In this document: positions 44,320 to 52,623 of the stretch, piece by piece
Layout: each line of letters opens with the position of its first letter
How positions within the stretch are numbered: position 1 is the stretch's first letter
Assembly (NCBI RefSeq): GCF_003387535.1
Contig: NZ_QUNR01000003.1
Coordinates: 1-64,000, forward strand
DNA from: Paraperlucidibaca baekdonensis
GTDB lineage: Bacteria; Pseudomonadota; Gammaproteobacteria; Pseudomonadales; Moraxellaceae
Length of the DNA stretch: 64,000 bases
Reading direction: 5' to 3'
Notes under the pieces: generated by a model
Told to the model about the DNA's origin: nothing
What the model saw: only the letters and a program-made list of their open reading frames with translations
Databases searched by the model: none
Position numbers and translations under genes: made by a program

Positions 44320-44349
44320 TATACTCGGGCTCAAATTTTCGGAGCCCGA
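44320..44349 (+). promoter_or_regulatory. putative promoter and inverted repeat before OYE gene
   Basis: TATACT (44320-44325) is a good -10 with a weak TTCGCA 18 bases upstream. It is followed at once by a perfect 8-bp inverted repeat TCGGGCTC/GAGCCCGA (44325-44332 with 44342-44349). The repeat overlaps the expected start of transcription and the GGAG ribosome site of the gene at 44352. It reads like an operator. Confidence 0.45.
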
Positions 44350-44351
44350 TC

Positions 44352-45575
44352 ATGTCTTTAGCGCAAACTCTCACGCTGCCCAACGGCGCCATCCTGCCCA
44401 ATCGCCTAGCGAAGTCGGCACTCAGCGAGGCCATGGGCACCATGGACAACCGCGTCACGCCGGCCTTGGTGCGCTTGTATCAGCGTTGGTCAGCCGGTGG
44501 TACTGGCTTGCTGATGACGGGCAATGTGATGGTTGATCGTCGTTATTTGGGCGAGCCCGGCAATGTGGTCATTGAAGACGAGCGTGACCTGCCGCTGCTG
44601 CAGCAATGGGCGAGTGCGGGGCGCGAGTTTGGCACGGCCATTTGGGTGCAGCTTAACCATCCGGGCAAGCAATCGCCGAAGGGTTTAAATCGCGAAAACA
44701 TCTCGCCCTCGGCGATTCCGTTTAAGAAAGAGATGCAGTCGTTTTTTGCCACCCCGCGTGCGATGACTGAGGCCGAGATTCTCGACACCATTTCGCGCTT
44801 TGCTACGGCCGCCGGCATTGCCAAAAAAGCCGGTTTTGCCGGTGTGCAAATCCATGGCGCGCATGGTTATTTAGTCAGCCAGTTTTTATCCCCACGCCAC
44901 AATATTCGTGAGGATGGTTGGGGCGGTACGCCAGAGAAGCGCCGGCGCTTTGTGTTGGAGCTGTATGCCGCCATGCGTGCGGCGGTCGGTGCGGATTTCC
45001 CGATTGGCATCAAGCTCAATTCAGCGGACTTTCAGCGCGGCGGCTTTACTGAGGATGAGTCGCTGGCGACCATCCAGGCCTTGGCCGATGCCGGCATCGA
45101 CTTGATCGAAATTTCTGGCGGCACTTATGAAGCGCCGGCCATGACGGGCGCTAAAGCCTCGACCATGGCGCGTGAGGCCTACTTCCTAAGCTTTGCCGAG
45201 ACCGTGCGCAAACACATCAGCACACCGCTGATGGTCACCGGCGGCTTCCGCACACTAGAAGCCATGAACTCGGCGCTGGCCTCGGGTGCGCTCGATGTCA
45301 TTGGCCTCGGTCGGCCCTTGGCTATTGAGCCCGATGCCGCCAATCGCTTACTCGCCGGCCAAGAGACTTTGCACCGCGTGAAGCCCATTACCACCGGCAT
45401 TGGCATGGTCGATCGCATGGCGATTATGGAGGTGTCGTGGTATACGCGGCAGCTGCATCGCATGGGTAAAGGCAAGGCCACCAAGCCCAATGAATCGGCG
45501 CTCTGGTCGTTTGCTGCGACCGTGGTGGCGAATATTCGTGGCACCGCGAAAACACGCAAGCTGCGCGCCTCGTAA
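44352..45575 (+). CDS. NADH:flavin oxidoreductase, old yellow enzyme family
   Basis: FMN-dependent oxidoreductase of 407 residues. The OYE barrel begins L-T-L-P-N-G-A-x-L-P-N-R-L-A-K-S-A and carries the ligand-binding W-V-Q-L-N-H-P-G-K-Q. The catalytic region is Q-I-H-G-A-H-G-Y-L-V-S-Q-F-L-S-P with N-I-R-E-D-G-W-G-G. FMN-phosphate binding residues are in V-T-G-G-F-R-T and I-G-L-G-R-P. It reduces activated C=C bonds such as enones; the physiological substrate is unknown. It has its own candidate promoter with an overlapping palindrome. Confidence 0.92.
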   Translation: MSLAQTLTLPNGAILPNRLAKSALSEAMGTMDNRVTPALVRLYQRWSAGGTGLLMTGNVMVDRRYLGEPGNVVIEDERDLPLLQQWASAGREFGTAIWVQLNHPGKQSPKGLNRENISPSAIPFKKEMQSFFATPRAMTEAEILDTISRFATAAGIAKKAGFAGVQIHGAHGYLVSQFLSPRHNIREDGWGGTPEKRRRFVLELYAAMRAAVGADFPIGIKLNSADFQRGGFTEDESLATIQALADAGIDLIEISGGTYEAPAMTGAKASTMAREAYFLSFAETVRKHISTPLMVTGGFRTLEAMNSALASGALDVIGLGRPLAIEPDAANRLLAGQETLHRVKPITTGIGMVDRMAIMEVSWYTRQLHRMGKGKATKPNESALWSFAATVVANIRGTAKTRKLRAS

Positions 45576-45616
45576 TTTTTTGCTCGGCGCGCGTGGCAGC
45601 GGCAGTTTCGCTCTGC

Positions 45617-45622
45617 TATGAT
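45617..45622 (+). promoter_or_regulatory. -10 element of tRNA-Leu
   Basis: TATGAT preceded by TGC (extended -10) lies 10 bases upstream of the mature tRNA end and is followed by a GC-rich discriminator, usual for stringently controlled stable RNA genes. No good -35 is visible. Confidence 0.5.
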
Positions 45623-45632
45623 GCGCGCCACT

Positions 45633-45717
45633 GCGCCAGTGGTGAAATTGGTATACACGCCAGATTTAGGTTCTGGTGCCGCAAGGCGTGGAGGTTCAAG
45701 TCCTCTCTGGCGCACCA
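45633..45717 (+). tRNA. tRNA-Leu (UAG anticodon)
   Basis: An 85-base tRNA with a long variable arm. Acceptor arms GCGCCAG (45633-45639) and CTGGCGC (45707-45713) pair perfectly. The anticodon stem CCAGA/TCTGG encloses TTTAGGT, giving anticodon TAG for leucine CUN codons. The T-loop GTTCAAG is present and the 3' CCA is encoded (45715-45717). It is a single tRNA with its own -10 element and terminator. Confidence 0.97.
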
Positions 45718-45748
45718 TCTACATTACTTTGCCAATAAGCAAAGTGCG

Positions 45749-45776
45749 AAAAGCCCGCCTTGTGCGGGCTTTTTTG
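45749..45776 (+). terminator. terminator after tRNA-Leu
   Basis: AAGCCCGC/GCGGGCTT stem (45751-45758 with 45764-45771) and a T-run. On the minus strand it also lies just beyond the DUF1289 stop and could act there. Confidence 0.85.
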
Positions 45777-45798
45777 GCTTAGATTATTAGCAAATGCT

Positions 45799-46269
45799 TT
45801 AGGCATCTTGCTGAGCCTCAAACTGCAGCGCGCGCAGCAAATCCCGCTCGTAATAAGCACTGGCCAAGGTGTGCAGCTCGCTATTCATCAGCTCTTTGAG
45901 CTCGTAAATGCTCAGCGCGGAAGTATCGAGGCGGCGCACGCCAAAGGGCTTCAGGTCAGTGAGTTGCCGAGCGGCATTTTTTAGCAGTATTTGCAGCCAC
46001 GTCCAGGCGCTGGCATCGAGGCGATAGCTTAGGCGCATGTGGTCGAGTTGCTGGCGCAGCAGGGCCGGGTCGGTGAGCTCAAAGTAGCGCGGCATAATTT
46101 GCGCCAACAGGCCATCGAGGCGTAGCCAAATCAGGCGCTTTTCGGCGGCGGAGTAGCGATTCCAGTCAATGACTTCGGGCAGGTAGCGCCGGCAACCGCG
46201 GCATACCGTGTCGCCGTAGGTGGTGGAGCAGATGCCCACGCAGGGCGTGGGGACGGTCTCAAATGGCAT
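45799..46269 (-). CDS. DUF1289 domain protein
   Basis: Protein of about 156 residues. The N-terminal DUF1289 zinc-binding-type motif has Cys in P-C-V-G-I-C and V-C-R-G-C-R-R (about 10-30), followed by I-D-W-N-x-Y-S-A-A-E-K-R. The remaining helical part of about 100 residues has no family I recognise. Function of DUF1289 is unknown. The ATG at 46269 places the motif at the N-terminus as in other members; a longer frame from 46308 is possible but lacks support. It is convergent with tRNA-Leu and divergent from sirB2. Confidence 0.8.
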   Translation of the reverse strand: MPFETVPTPCVGICSTTYGDTVCRGCRRYLPEVIDWNRYSAAEKRLIWLRLDGLLAQIMPRYFELTDPALLRQQLDHMRLSYRLDASAWTWLQILLKNAARQLTDLKPFGVRRLDTSALSIYELKELMNSELHTLASAYYERDLLRALQFEAQQDA

Positions 46270-46394
46270 TGCTAAAGCCCATGCAAAATTCGCTAAGGCG
46301 CAAACCATAGCAAAAAATTGCGCGCCTTGGGCTTGTACATAGCGAGCGACTCTGCCACAAAGAGGCCTATCGTTTGACGGCCTGAGGATTATTC

Positions 46395-46772
46395 GTGAAT
46401 ACCTATTTAATGTTTAAGCATCCGCACTTGCTTACCGCTGTTTTGCTGGCGCTGGTGTATCTGTGGCGCGGTTTTTATTTGCTCACCAATCAACCCGAAC
46501 GGCCCGCCAAGCTGCTGCGTATAGCCCCGCATATTCTGGCCACGATCATGATTGTTACCGGTTTTGGCATGGTCTTTCAGGTCGGCGCCATGCCTGGTTG
46601 GGCGCTGCTGAAGCTGGTGTTGCTGATTGGTTTTGTGATGTGCGGCGCGGTGGCGTTTCAGCGTGCACGCGGCACAGCTCGCGGCAAGATGGCGTTTTTG
46701 CTTGGCCTGTTATTGCTGCTGGCCTTGTTTGGTTTGGCCTTCTCGAAACCGTCGATGGGCGTTTTCGGTTAA
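46395..46772 (+). CDS. SirB2 family membrane protein
   Basis: Small inner-membrane protein of 125 residues with four hydrophobic segments (about 10-28, 46-63, 68-86, 97-115). The start K-H-P-H-L-L-T-A and the central R-I-A-P-H-I-L-A-T are typical of SirB2, named as an invasion gene regulator in Salmonella but without a known mechanism. GTG at 46395 follows GAGGA at good distance; ATG at 46410 is a shorter option. Confidence 0.85.
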   Translation: MNTYLMFKHPHLLTAVLLALVYLWRGFYLLTNQPERPAKLLRIAPHILATIMIVTGFGMVFQVGAMPGWALLKLVLLIGFVMCGAVAFQRARGTARGKMAFLLGLLLLLALFGLAFSKPSMGVFG

Positions 46773-46836
46773 AGTTAGTCTCGTCAACCTAACGTCAGTT
46801 TAGTCGTTAGGTGCTTATTATTTTAGGAGCTTCATT

Positions 46837-47499
46837 ATGCGCTTATTGATCGCTGCATTAGCCGCTGGTGCCGCCACACTCGCAGGCTGTACCACCAATC
46901 CATACACCGGCGAACGCCAAGTCGCCAAAGGCACCTATGGTGCAGCGATTGGCGCGGCCATTGGTTGCGGCATTGCGACTGCCACCACAAAACACGGCAA
47001 GCGCAACGAGCGTTGCTTGCAGGGCGCCGCCATTGGTGGCGCGACCGGCGGTGGTGTCGGCGTCTATATGGACGTGCAAGAAAAGAAATTGCGCGATCGT
47101 CTAGCCGGCGTTGGCGTGGGTGTTCAGCGCGATAAAAACACCGGCATCATCACCTTGGTTATGCCCGGCAACATCACCTTTGCCACCGCGCAAACCAGCG
47201 TGCGTGCAGACTTCTATCCGGTGCTTGATGCCGTGGCTGATGTGCTGAACGAGTACGATGAGACATCGATTACCGTGAGTGGCCACACCGATAACGTGGG
47301 TCGTGCTGACTACAACCAAAACCTCTCGCAACAACGCGCTAGTTCAGTGGCGGGTTATTTGGTTAATAAAGGCGTTGCCGGTAACCGCGTATCGGCAATT
47401 GGTTATGGCATGAATCAGCCCGTTGCTAGCAATGCTAATGAGTCGGGTCGCTCGCAAAACCGTCGTGTGGAAATCGTCATCAATCCACCGCGTGGTTAA
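46837..47499 (+). CDS. OmpA-family lipoprotein with glycine zipper
   Basis: Outer-membrane lipoprotein of 220 residues, similar in layout to YiaD. The lipobox L-A-G-C gives Cys18. Two glycine-zipper stretches follow (G-A-A-I-G-A-A-I-G and G-A-A-I-G-G-A-T-G-G-G-V-G, about 35-75), then an OmpA C-like domain (about 105-215). That domain has the peptidoglycan-binding G-H-T-D-N-V-G-R-A-D-Y-N and R-R-V-E-I-V-I. It should tie the outer membrane to peptidoglycan. Its own terminator follows, so it is separate from tolB. Confidence 0.9.
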   Translation: MRLLIAALAAGAATLAGCTTNPYTGERQVAKGTYGAAIGAAIGCGIATATTKHGKRNERCLQGAAIGGATGGGVGVYMDVQEKKLRDRLAGVGVGVQRDKNTGIITLVMPGNITFATAQTSVRADFYPVLDAVADVLNEYDETSITVSGHTDNVGRADYNQNLSQQRASSVAGYLVNKGVAGNRVSAIGYGMNQPVASNANESGRSQNRRVEIVINPPRG

Positions 47500-47512
47500 T
47501 GCATCGGATGTG

Positions 47513-47542
47513 AAAAAGCGCGCCTTCGGGCGCGTTTTTTTT
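47513..47542 (+). terminator. terminator after OmpA-family lipoprotein gene
   Basis: CGCGCC/GGCGCG stem (47519-47524 with 47529-47534) with a TTCG loop and eight T residues. Confidence 0.88.
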
Positions 47543-47628
47543 GCCATTTTTGCGTACTTAGTCGGCACGTTGTCATCAGGCGGGCTACAGTGGCGTTAAT
47601 GCAGTTTAGCGGTTTTTTCAGGTGGCCT

Positions 47629-48888
47629 ATGCGCTGGCGAATAGTATCGATGCTCGTGTTGCTGGCATGCAGTGCCTCAGCCTCCGCCGCACTCACGGTG
47701 CATATTCAGCAGCTTTTAGAGCGGCGTATCGCTATTGGCGTGGCTGATTTTTCCGGGCCAATGGCGGGCGAGGCCTTGGGCGATATTATTCGTCAAGACT
47801 TGACGCATGGCCCCGGCTTACGCGTTGCTGAGCAGCCAGTTCGCGCTTGGCAGCCGGGTGTTATTGCCTATAGCGAGGCGAGCGCGCAAGAGCCCATCGC
47901 GCAATATATTGTGCAGGGTTTTGTTCAGCAGCTGGCGCCGCAGCGCTTTCATTTTAGCTATGCCGTGGTCGAGCCGGCCACGCAGCAGGTGATCTTCAGT
48001 GGCCAGTTAAAGGCAGGCAATGGTCGCTGGCGGGCGGTGGCGCATCATATGAGTGATGCTATTTACGAAAAGCTCGTGGGCGTCGCTGGTGTGGCGTCGC
48101 GGCATATTATCTATGTGCAAACACAGGGCGAGCGCCATCAGCTCATGATCGCCGATAGCGACGGGGCCGGCGCACGTGTACTGCTGGATTCGGCCAGTCC
48201 AATTTTGTCGCCGAGCTGGTCGCCCGATGGTCAACGTGTGGCCTATGTCAGCTTCGAAGATGGCCAATCAGCTATTTATAGCCAGGATTTACGCAGCGGT
48301 GAGCGCACCCGCCTAACGGCCCTCACGGGCACCAGCGCTGCGCCGAGTTGGTCGCCCGATGGTCAGCGCATCGCCATGGCGCTCTCCGCCGCCGGTAACA
48401 CCGATATATATGTTTATCGACTCAGTGATGGTGATCTTCAGCGTGTTACTGAGCATGCTGCCATCGACACCGAGCCGCGCTGGCGAGCCGATGGCCAGTC
48501 CTTGATGTTTACTTCAGATCGCAGTGGCAGCGCGCAGATTTATAGTCTTGACTTAAATGCAGGCAGCACCCAGCGTGTCAGCTTTGCTGGGCGTTTCAAT
48601 GCGCATGTTGCGATAGATCCGAGCCAAGGCGCACTGGCGACCGTGCATGATAGCGGCGATGGTCGTTATCGCGTGGCGCTGTTTGAATCGCAACGTGCGC
48701 CGTGGCTGCTGAGTGATGCGGCTTTGGCGAGCGCGCCAGAGTTTGCGCCCAACGGCATGTTGCTCAGCTACACCGAGTCGAGCGCCAGTGGTGAGCGCAT
48801 TGCCTTTGTCTCGCGCGATGGCAAACAGCGCTGGCATTGGCCGGCACGCGCGGGCTCACAACGCGATGCCATTTGGTCACCGTACTAA
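47629..48888 (+). CDS. tolB: Tol-Pal system protein TolB
   Basis: Periplasmic protein of 419 residues that works with Pal and TolA in outer-membrane constriction at division. The signal peptide (about 1-20) begins M-R-W-R-I-V and ends S-A-S-A. The N-terminal domain resembles TolB (I-A-I-G-V-A-D-F, Y-I-V-Q-G-F-V), and the C-terminal six-bladed propeller shows repeats like S-W-S-P-D-G-Q-R-(V/I)-A. ATG 47629 follows AGGTGG. Frames from 47590 or 47599 only lengthen the signal. tolQ, tolR and tolA are not in the window. Confidence 0.93.
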   Translation: MRWRIVSMLVLLACSASASAALTVHIQQLLERRIAIGVADFSGPMAGEALGDIIRQDLTHGPGLRVAEQPVRAWQPGVIAYSEASAQEPIAQYIVQGFVQQLAPQRFHFSYAVVEPATQQVIFSGQLKAGNGRWRAVAHHMSDAIYEKLVGVAGVASRHIIYVQTQGERHQLMIADSDGAGARVLLDSASPILSPSWSPDGQRVAYVSFEDGQSAIYSQDLRSGERTRLTALTGTSAAPSWSPDGQRIAMALSAAGNTDIYVYRLSDGDLQRVTEHAAIDTEPRWRADGQSLMFTSDRSGSAQIYSLDLNAGSTQRVSFAGRFNAHVAIDPSQGALATVHDSGDGRYRVALFESQRAPWLLSDAALASAPEFAPNGMLLSYTESSASGERIAFVSRDGKQRWHWPARAGSQRDAIWSPY

Positions 48889-48919
48889 CCCCTTTCGACC
48901 CACCGCAGGAGTTTTATTG

Positions 48920-49534
48920 ATGTCTTTATCTTTTCACCGAGCGCTACCCAAGCGCCACCTGATGGCATTGCTCAGCGCCAGCGTACTGACGGTTTCGCTG
49001 TCGGGCTGCTCATTATTTCGCAGTGAGCCACCGCCACCGCCCATGGCGCCTGACATGAGCTCCGATACGTTGCCCGAGGCGGTGACGGTGCAGTCTGTGG
49101 ATGCCAGCTTGGCCAGTATCGCGCGTTGCTCACCCGCGCAGTTGCAGGCCTTACTCAATGCGCAAAGCCCAGAGATGGCGCAGCTTTTACGTCAGAGCGT
49201 GTATTATTTTGGCACTGATGCCAGTGAGTTATCACCCGATGCATTAGCCAGCCTCAATGCGCTCGCGGGTGTGTTGCAGTCGGCGCAAGGCGTGAGTGTG
49301 CAGCTGGCTGGGCACACCGATGAGCGTGGCACGCACGATTACAACTTGGCGCTCGGCGAGCGTCGCGGCAATGCCGTGGCGAGCTATTTGCAGGCCCAAG
49401 GTGCCTCAGCCACGCAGCTCGATGTGGTGAGCTTCGGCAAAGAAAAGCCGGTGGCGGAAGGCAGCACTGAGGCGGCTTGGCAGCAAAATCGCCGTGTCGA
49501 AGTGGCTTATTCGGCCTGCGATATGACGCCCTGA
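48920..49534 (+). CDS. pal: peptidoglycan-associated lipoprotein Pal
   Basis: Lipoprotein of 204 residues, start ATG 48920 behind GCAGGAG. The lipobox ends in Cys30 (S-L-S-G-C), followed by a Pro-rich tether. The OmpA-like domain has the Pal pattern Y-Y-F-G-T-D-A-S-E-L, G-H-T-D-E-R-G-T-H-D-Y-N-L-A-L-G-E-R-R and N-R-R-V-E-V, including the Asp and Arg that hold diaminopimelate. It lies 31 bases after tolB. Its 3' end overlaps the convergent carbonic anhydrase gene by 28 bases. No cpoB follows. Confidence 0.93.
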   Translation: MSLSFHRALPKRHLMALLSASVLTVSLSGCSLFRSEPPPPPMAPDMSSDTLPEAVTVQSVDASLASIARCSPAQLQALLNAQSPEMAQLLRQSVYYFGTDASELSPDALASLNALAGVLQSAQGVSVQLAGHTDERGTHDYNLALGERRGNAVASYLQAQGASATQLDVVSFGKEKPVAEGSTEAAWQQNRRVEVAYSACDMTP

Positions 49535-50160
49535 GCGGTTAGCTGAGCTTTCGCAAATGACGGGGTGGGCTGCGAGGCACTGCAGTGCACCCCAAGATCG
49601 CGCAAAATACCATCGCCAATATTGAAAATCAGGCCATGCACAGAGACGTCTTGGCCCCGCGCCCAGGCATTTTGCAAGATGGTGGTGTTGGCGATATTGG
49701 CGACTTGTTCGACTACATTGAGCTCGCAGAGCAAGTCAAATTGTGTGTCGTAGTTGAGCCCGGCAAAACGATGGGCATGGTAGCGATGAATATCTTTGAT
49801 GTGCTGCAGCCAGTTATCAATGAGACCAAACTGCTGGTTATCGAGCGCGGCCTTAACGCCACCACAACCATAGTGGCCAGTGATCAAGACATGACGCACT
49901 TTCAAGACTTCCACCGCGTATTGCAGCACCGATAAACAGTTCATGTCGGTATGAATGACGAGGTTGGCGACGTTGCGATGGACAAACACTTCGCCGGGCA
50001 GCAGGCCCATAATTTCATTGGCCGGTACACGGCTATCGGCACAGCCTATCCAGAGTAATTGTGGTGTTTGTTGCTGGGCGAGCTTTTCGAAAAAGTCCGG
50101 CTCTTTGGCTTTAATGGCATCGGCCCAACGCACATTGTTTTTAAATAAAGCATCTAGCAT
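49507..50160 (-). CDS. can: beta-class carbonic anhydrase
   Basis: Zinc enzyme of 217 residues interconverting CO2 and bicarbonate in the cytosol. The zinc ligands Cys40 (C-A-D-S-R), Asp42, His96 and Cys99 (H-Y-G-C-G-G-V) are in the same places as in E. coli Can. ATG at 50160 follows GAGAGGA with seven-base spacing; the GTG just upstream is a poorer choice. It is convergent with and overlaps pal. Confidence 0.95.
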   Translation of the reverse strand: MLDALFKNNVRWADAIKAKEPDFFEKLAQQQTPQLLWIGCADSRVPANEIMGLLPGEVFVHRNVANLVIHTDMNCLSVLQYAVEVLKVRHVLITGHYGCGGVKAALDNQQFGLIDNWLQHIKDIHRYHAHRFAGLNYDTQFDLLCELNVVEQVANIANTTILQNAWARGQDVSVHGLIFNIGDGILRDLGVHCSASQPTPSFAKAQLTAQGVISQAE

Positions 50161-50263
50161 CACTACATCCTCTCATCGCATCGCGCGATTATGCCACGGC
50201 TTAGACTGGTCTTTGTCGCGGCTTTTGTCGATGATGGCATAGACCGACGGAAAGGATAGGTAG

Positions 50264-51625
50264 ATGACATCTCCCCGCATGAATTGGCCGCAACTGCTCT
50301 CGGCGCAGCGCTTTAAAGTTAAACGTGAGCAGATTATTGCTGCCCCAGCGGCGGCCACCGATCAAGGTCTCGCGGGCTTGCGCTCGGAGTTTCACATTGA
50401 CCATGACCGCGTGGTGTTCTCCACAGCATTTCGCCGCTTAGGCCGCAAAACGCAGGTGCATCCGCTCGCGCAACACGACCACACGCACAATCGCCTCACG
50501 CACAGTGTCGAGGTCGCCAGTGTCGGCCGCAGCTTGGGCAATCGCGTGGGGGCGAGTCTGCAGGCCAGCCATCATGAATTGCCCAATGGTTTCACGCCCT
50601 TTGATATTGGCGGCATTGTGCAAGTGGCTTGTTTGGCCCACGACATGGGCAACCCACCCTTTGGCCATACCGGCGAATACGCTTTGCGCGACTGGTTTCG
50701 CGAGCCAGCCCGCGCGGAGCTGTTGGCGCCGCTGGCGAGTGCCGAATACCGCGACATCATCACCTACGAGGGTAATGCCCAAGGCCTGCGCCTGGCCTGC
50801 TCGCAGGAGATGTATCGCAACGAGGGCGGTATGCGCCTGAGTGCCGCGACTATTGGCGCCTTGGTGAAATACCCGTGGACCGCACAGTGCTATCCCGAGC
50901 GCGGCAAGTTCAATGTTTATCAGGCCGAGCTGCCTTACTACCGTGCCGTGGCTGAGGCGCTGGGCTTGCTGCAGCGTAGCGAGGAGCAGTGGGCGCGCCA
51001 TCCGCTATCGTATTTGATGGAGGCCGCCGATGATATTTGCTATGCCATTGTCGATTTGGAGGATGCTGTGGAGATCGGCATCCTCGATTTGCATGAGCTT
51101 GAGAGCTTGCTCGGTCCCATTGTGCACCCGGATAAACAATGGCAGATCCGTGACCCACGCCAATATGCGGCGGCCTTGCGCGGCACCATGGTCGGGCGTT
51201 GTGTGGGTGATTTGGCCGATACCTTCATGCGCCATCACGAAGCGCTGTTGCGCGGCGAGTTGCCTGGCAAAGACTTGATTGCCATGGCCAGCCCGACCAT
51301 TCGCGATGCACTGCTGGCGGCCAAACAGCTGGCGCAAGATAAGGTCTATGGTCATCGCAGCAAAGTCGTCACCGAGGTCGCGGCCTACCCGTGTTTGGGC
51401 AGCCTGCTCGACACGCTGGTGCCGGCCGTGCATGCCTTTTGTGTGCAGGGGGCGGCGTCGCTGAGCCCGCGCCATCGCACGCAATTAGCGCTGCTCGACA
51501 CGCCACTGACACCGGGTATGTCGCTGTATCAGGGCTATTTGCGTGTGTTTGATTTTGTCGGCGGCATGACCGACAACCATGCTGCCCGCTTGGCGCGCGA
51601 GATCTCCGGTCAGGGCTTGATTTAA
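50264..51625 (+). CDS. dgt: dGTP triphosphohydrolase family (Dgt-like)
   Basis: HD-domain nucleotidase of 453 residues, releasing tripolyphosphate from dNTPs. The metal residues are in R-L-T-H-S-V-E-V and the H-D motif A-H-D-M-G-N-P-P-F-G-H-T-G-E, with D-D-I-C-Y-A-I-V-D-L-E-D later in the chain. An N-terminal R-S-E-F-H-I-D-H-D-R-V-V-F-S-T-A-F-R-R-L segment is typical of the family. Length suggests the Dgt-like rather than the 505-residue E. coli type; substrate preference is not certain. Confidence 0.93.
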   Translation: MTSPRMNWPQLLSAQRFKVKREQIIAAPAAATDQGLAGLRSEFHIDHDRVVFSTAFRRLGRKTQVHPLAQHDHTHNRLTHSVEVASVGRSLGNRVGASLQASHHELPNGFTPFDIGGIVQVACLAHDMGNPPFGHTGEYALRDWFREPARAELLAPLASAEYRDIITYEGNAQGLRLACSQEMYRNEGGMRLSAATIGALVKYPWTAQCYPERGKFNVYQAELPYYRAVAEALGLLQRSEEQWARHPLSYLMEAADDICYAIVDLEDAVEIGILDLHELESLLGPIVHPDKQWQIRDPRQYAAALRGTMVGRCVGDLADTFMRHHEALLRGELPGKDLIAMASPTIRDALLAAKQLAQDKVYGHRSKVVTEVAAYPCLGSLLDTLVPAVHAFCVQGAASLSPRHRTQLALLDTPLTPGMSLYQGYLRVFDFVGGMTDNHAARLAREISGQGLI

Positions 51626-51638
51626 GGCGCGAGCACCT

Positions 51639-51666
51639 TTGTCTGATGAGAGCGCGGTGCTATGCT
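51639..51666 (+). promoter_or_regulatory. possible promoter of the SDR gene
   Basis: TTGTCT (51639-51644), a 16-base spacer and TATGCT (51661-51666). Each hexamer matches four of six consensus positions. It lies 40 bases before the start codon. Confidence 0.4.
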
Positions 51667-51705
51667 CGCCCGGCGATGACTGATCAGTCTTACTTAGGAG
51701 CTGTT

Positions 51706-52473
51706 ATGCAATTAGAACATAGTGTGGCCATCATTACGGGCGGTGCCTCGGGTTTGGGCTTTGCTACCGCACAGGCCTATATCGCCAAAGGCGCGCGCGT
51801 GGCTTTATTTGATTTGAACGAAGAGGCCGGCAAAGCCGCTGCCGCGGAGCTCGGTGCCAATGCGCATTTTTGCCGCGTCAACGTCGCCGATGAGTCGTCT
51901 GTACAAGCCGGCATCGATGAAGTCTTGGCCGCTTGGGGCGCGGTGCACATTGCCGTGAACTGTGCCGGCATCGGTAGCGCCATGCGCACTGTCGGTAAAA
52001 ATGGCCCGCACTCGCTCGATGTCTTCAATAAAGTCATCGCGGTGAATTTGGTCGGTACTTTCAACGTCACACGCTTGGCCGCCGTGGCCATGGCGAAAAA
52101 CGCTGGCAATGACGACAACGAGCGCGGCGTGATCATCAATACCGCCTCGGTTGCCGCCTTTGATGGCCAAATCGGTCAAGTTGCTTATTCGGCGTCGAAA
52201 GGTGCGGTGGTCGGCATGACGCTGCCCTTGGCGCGTGATTTGGCCAGCATCGGTGTGCGTGTGAATACCATCGCGCCGGGCATTTTCAATACGCCATTGC
52301 TTAATGCCGCACCCGATGCGGTGAAGCTGCCCTTGATTGAAATGACACAGTTTCCCAAACGCTTAGGCCATCCGGCCGAGTACGGCATGCTTGCCGTGCA
52401 GCTGGTCGAAAACGCCTTTATGAATGGCGAGACCATTCGTATCGATGGCGCGATTCGCATGGCGCCGCGCTAA
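51706..52473 (+). CDS. short-chain dehydrogenase, HSD10-like
   Basis: NAD(P)-dependent SDR of 255 residues. The Rossmann motif is T-G-G-A-S-G-L-G (about 11-18), D-L-N-E-E following the second strand suggests NAD preference, and the active site is S... with Y-S-A-S-K-G. Overall pattern resembles type-2 3-hydroxyacyl-CoA dehydrogenases (HSD10), including N-C-A-G-I-G-S-A and the C-terminal L-A-V-Q-L-V-E-N. It could act in fatty or branched acyl-CoA oxidation; steroid substrates are also handled by this group. ATG 51706 follows GGAG. Confidence 0.88.
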   Translation: MQLEHSVAIITGGASGLGFATAQAYIAKGARVALFDLNEEAGKAAAAELGANAHFCRVNVADESSVQAGIDEVLAAWGAVHIAVNCAGIGSAMRTVGKNGPHSLDVFNKVIAVNLVGTFNVTRLAAVAMAKNAGNDDNERGVIINTASVAAFDGQIGQVAYSASKGAVVGMTLPLARDLASIGVRVNTIAPGIFNTPLLNAAPDAVKLPLIEMTQFPKRLGHPAEYGMLAVQLVENAFMNGETIRIDGAIRMAPR

Positions 52474-52551
52474 TGGCGTACTGGTGCAGCAGCATCTAGC
52501 GGCTTAGGGCATTCGAGCGATTAGGCTTACAGCCATTGCCGCTTCAGCCCC

Positions 52552-52588
52552 GATAAAGCCCGCGCTATGTCCTAGCGCGGGCTTTATC
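52552..52588 (+). terminator. terminator after SDR gene
   Basis: A perfect 16-bp stem (52552-52567 with 52573-52588) with a five-base loop. The T-run is interrupted, but the stem is very strong. It stands about 35 bases before cysM and could work in either direction. Confidence 0.8.
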
Positions 52589-52623
52589 TCTACAATTAGG
52601 CCACTTTTTCGCTGAGTGTCGCC

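Noticed and set aside
48713-48919. Longer frame in front of pal
   Set aside because: It overlaps tolB and would bury the lipobox signal peptide; ATG 48920 has a proper ribosome site.
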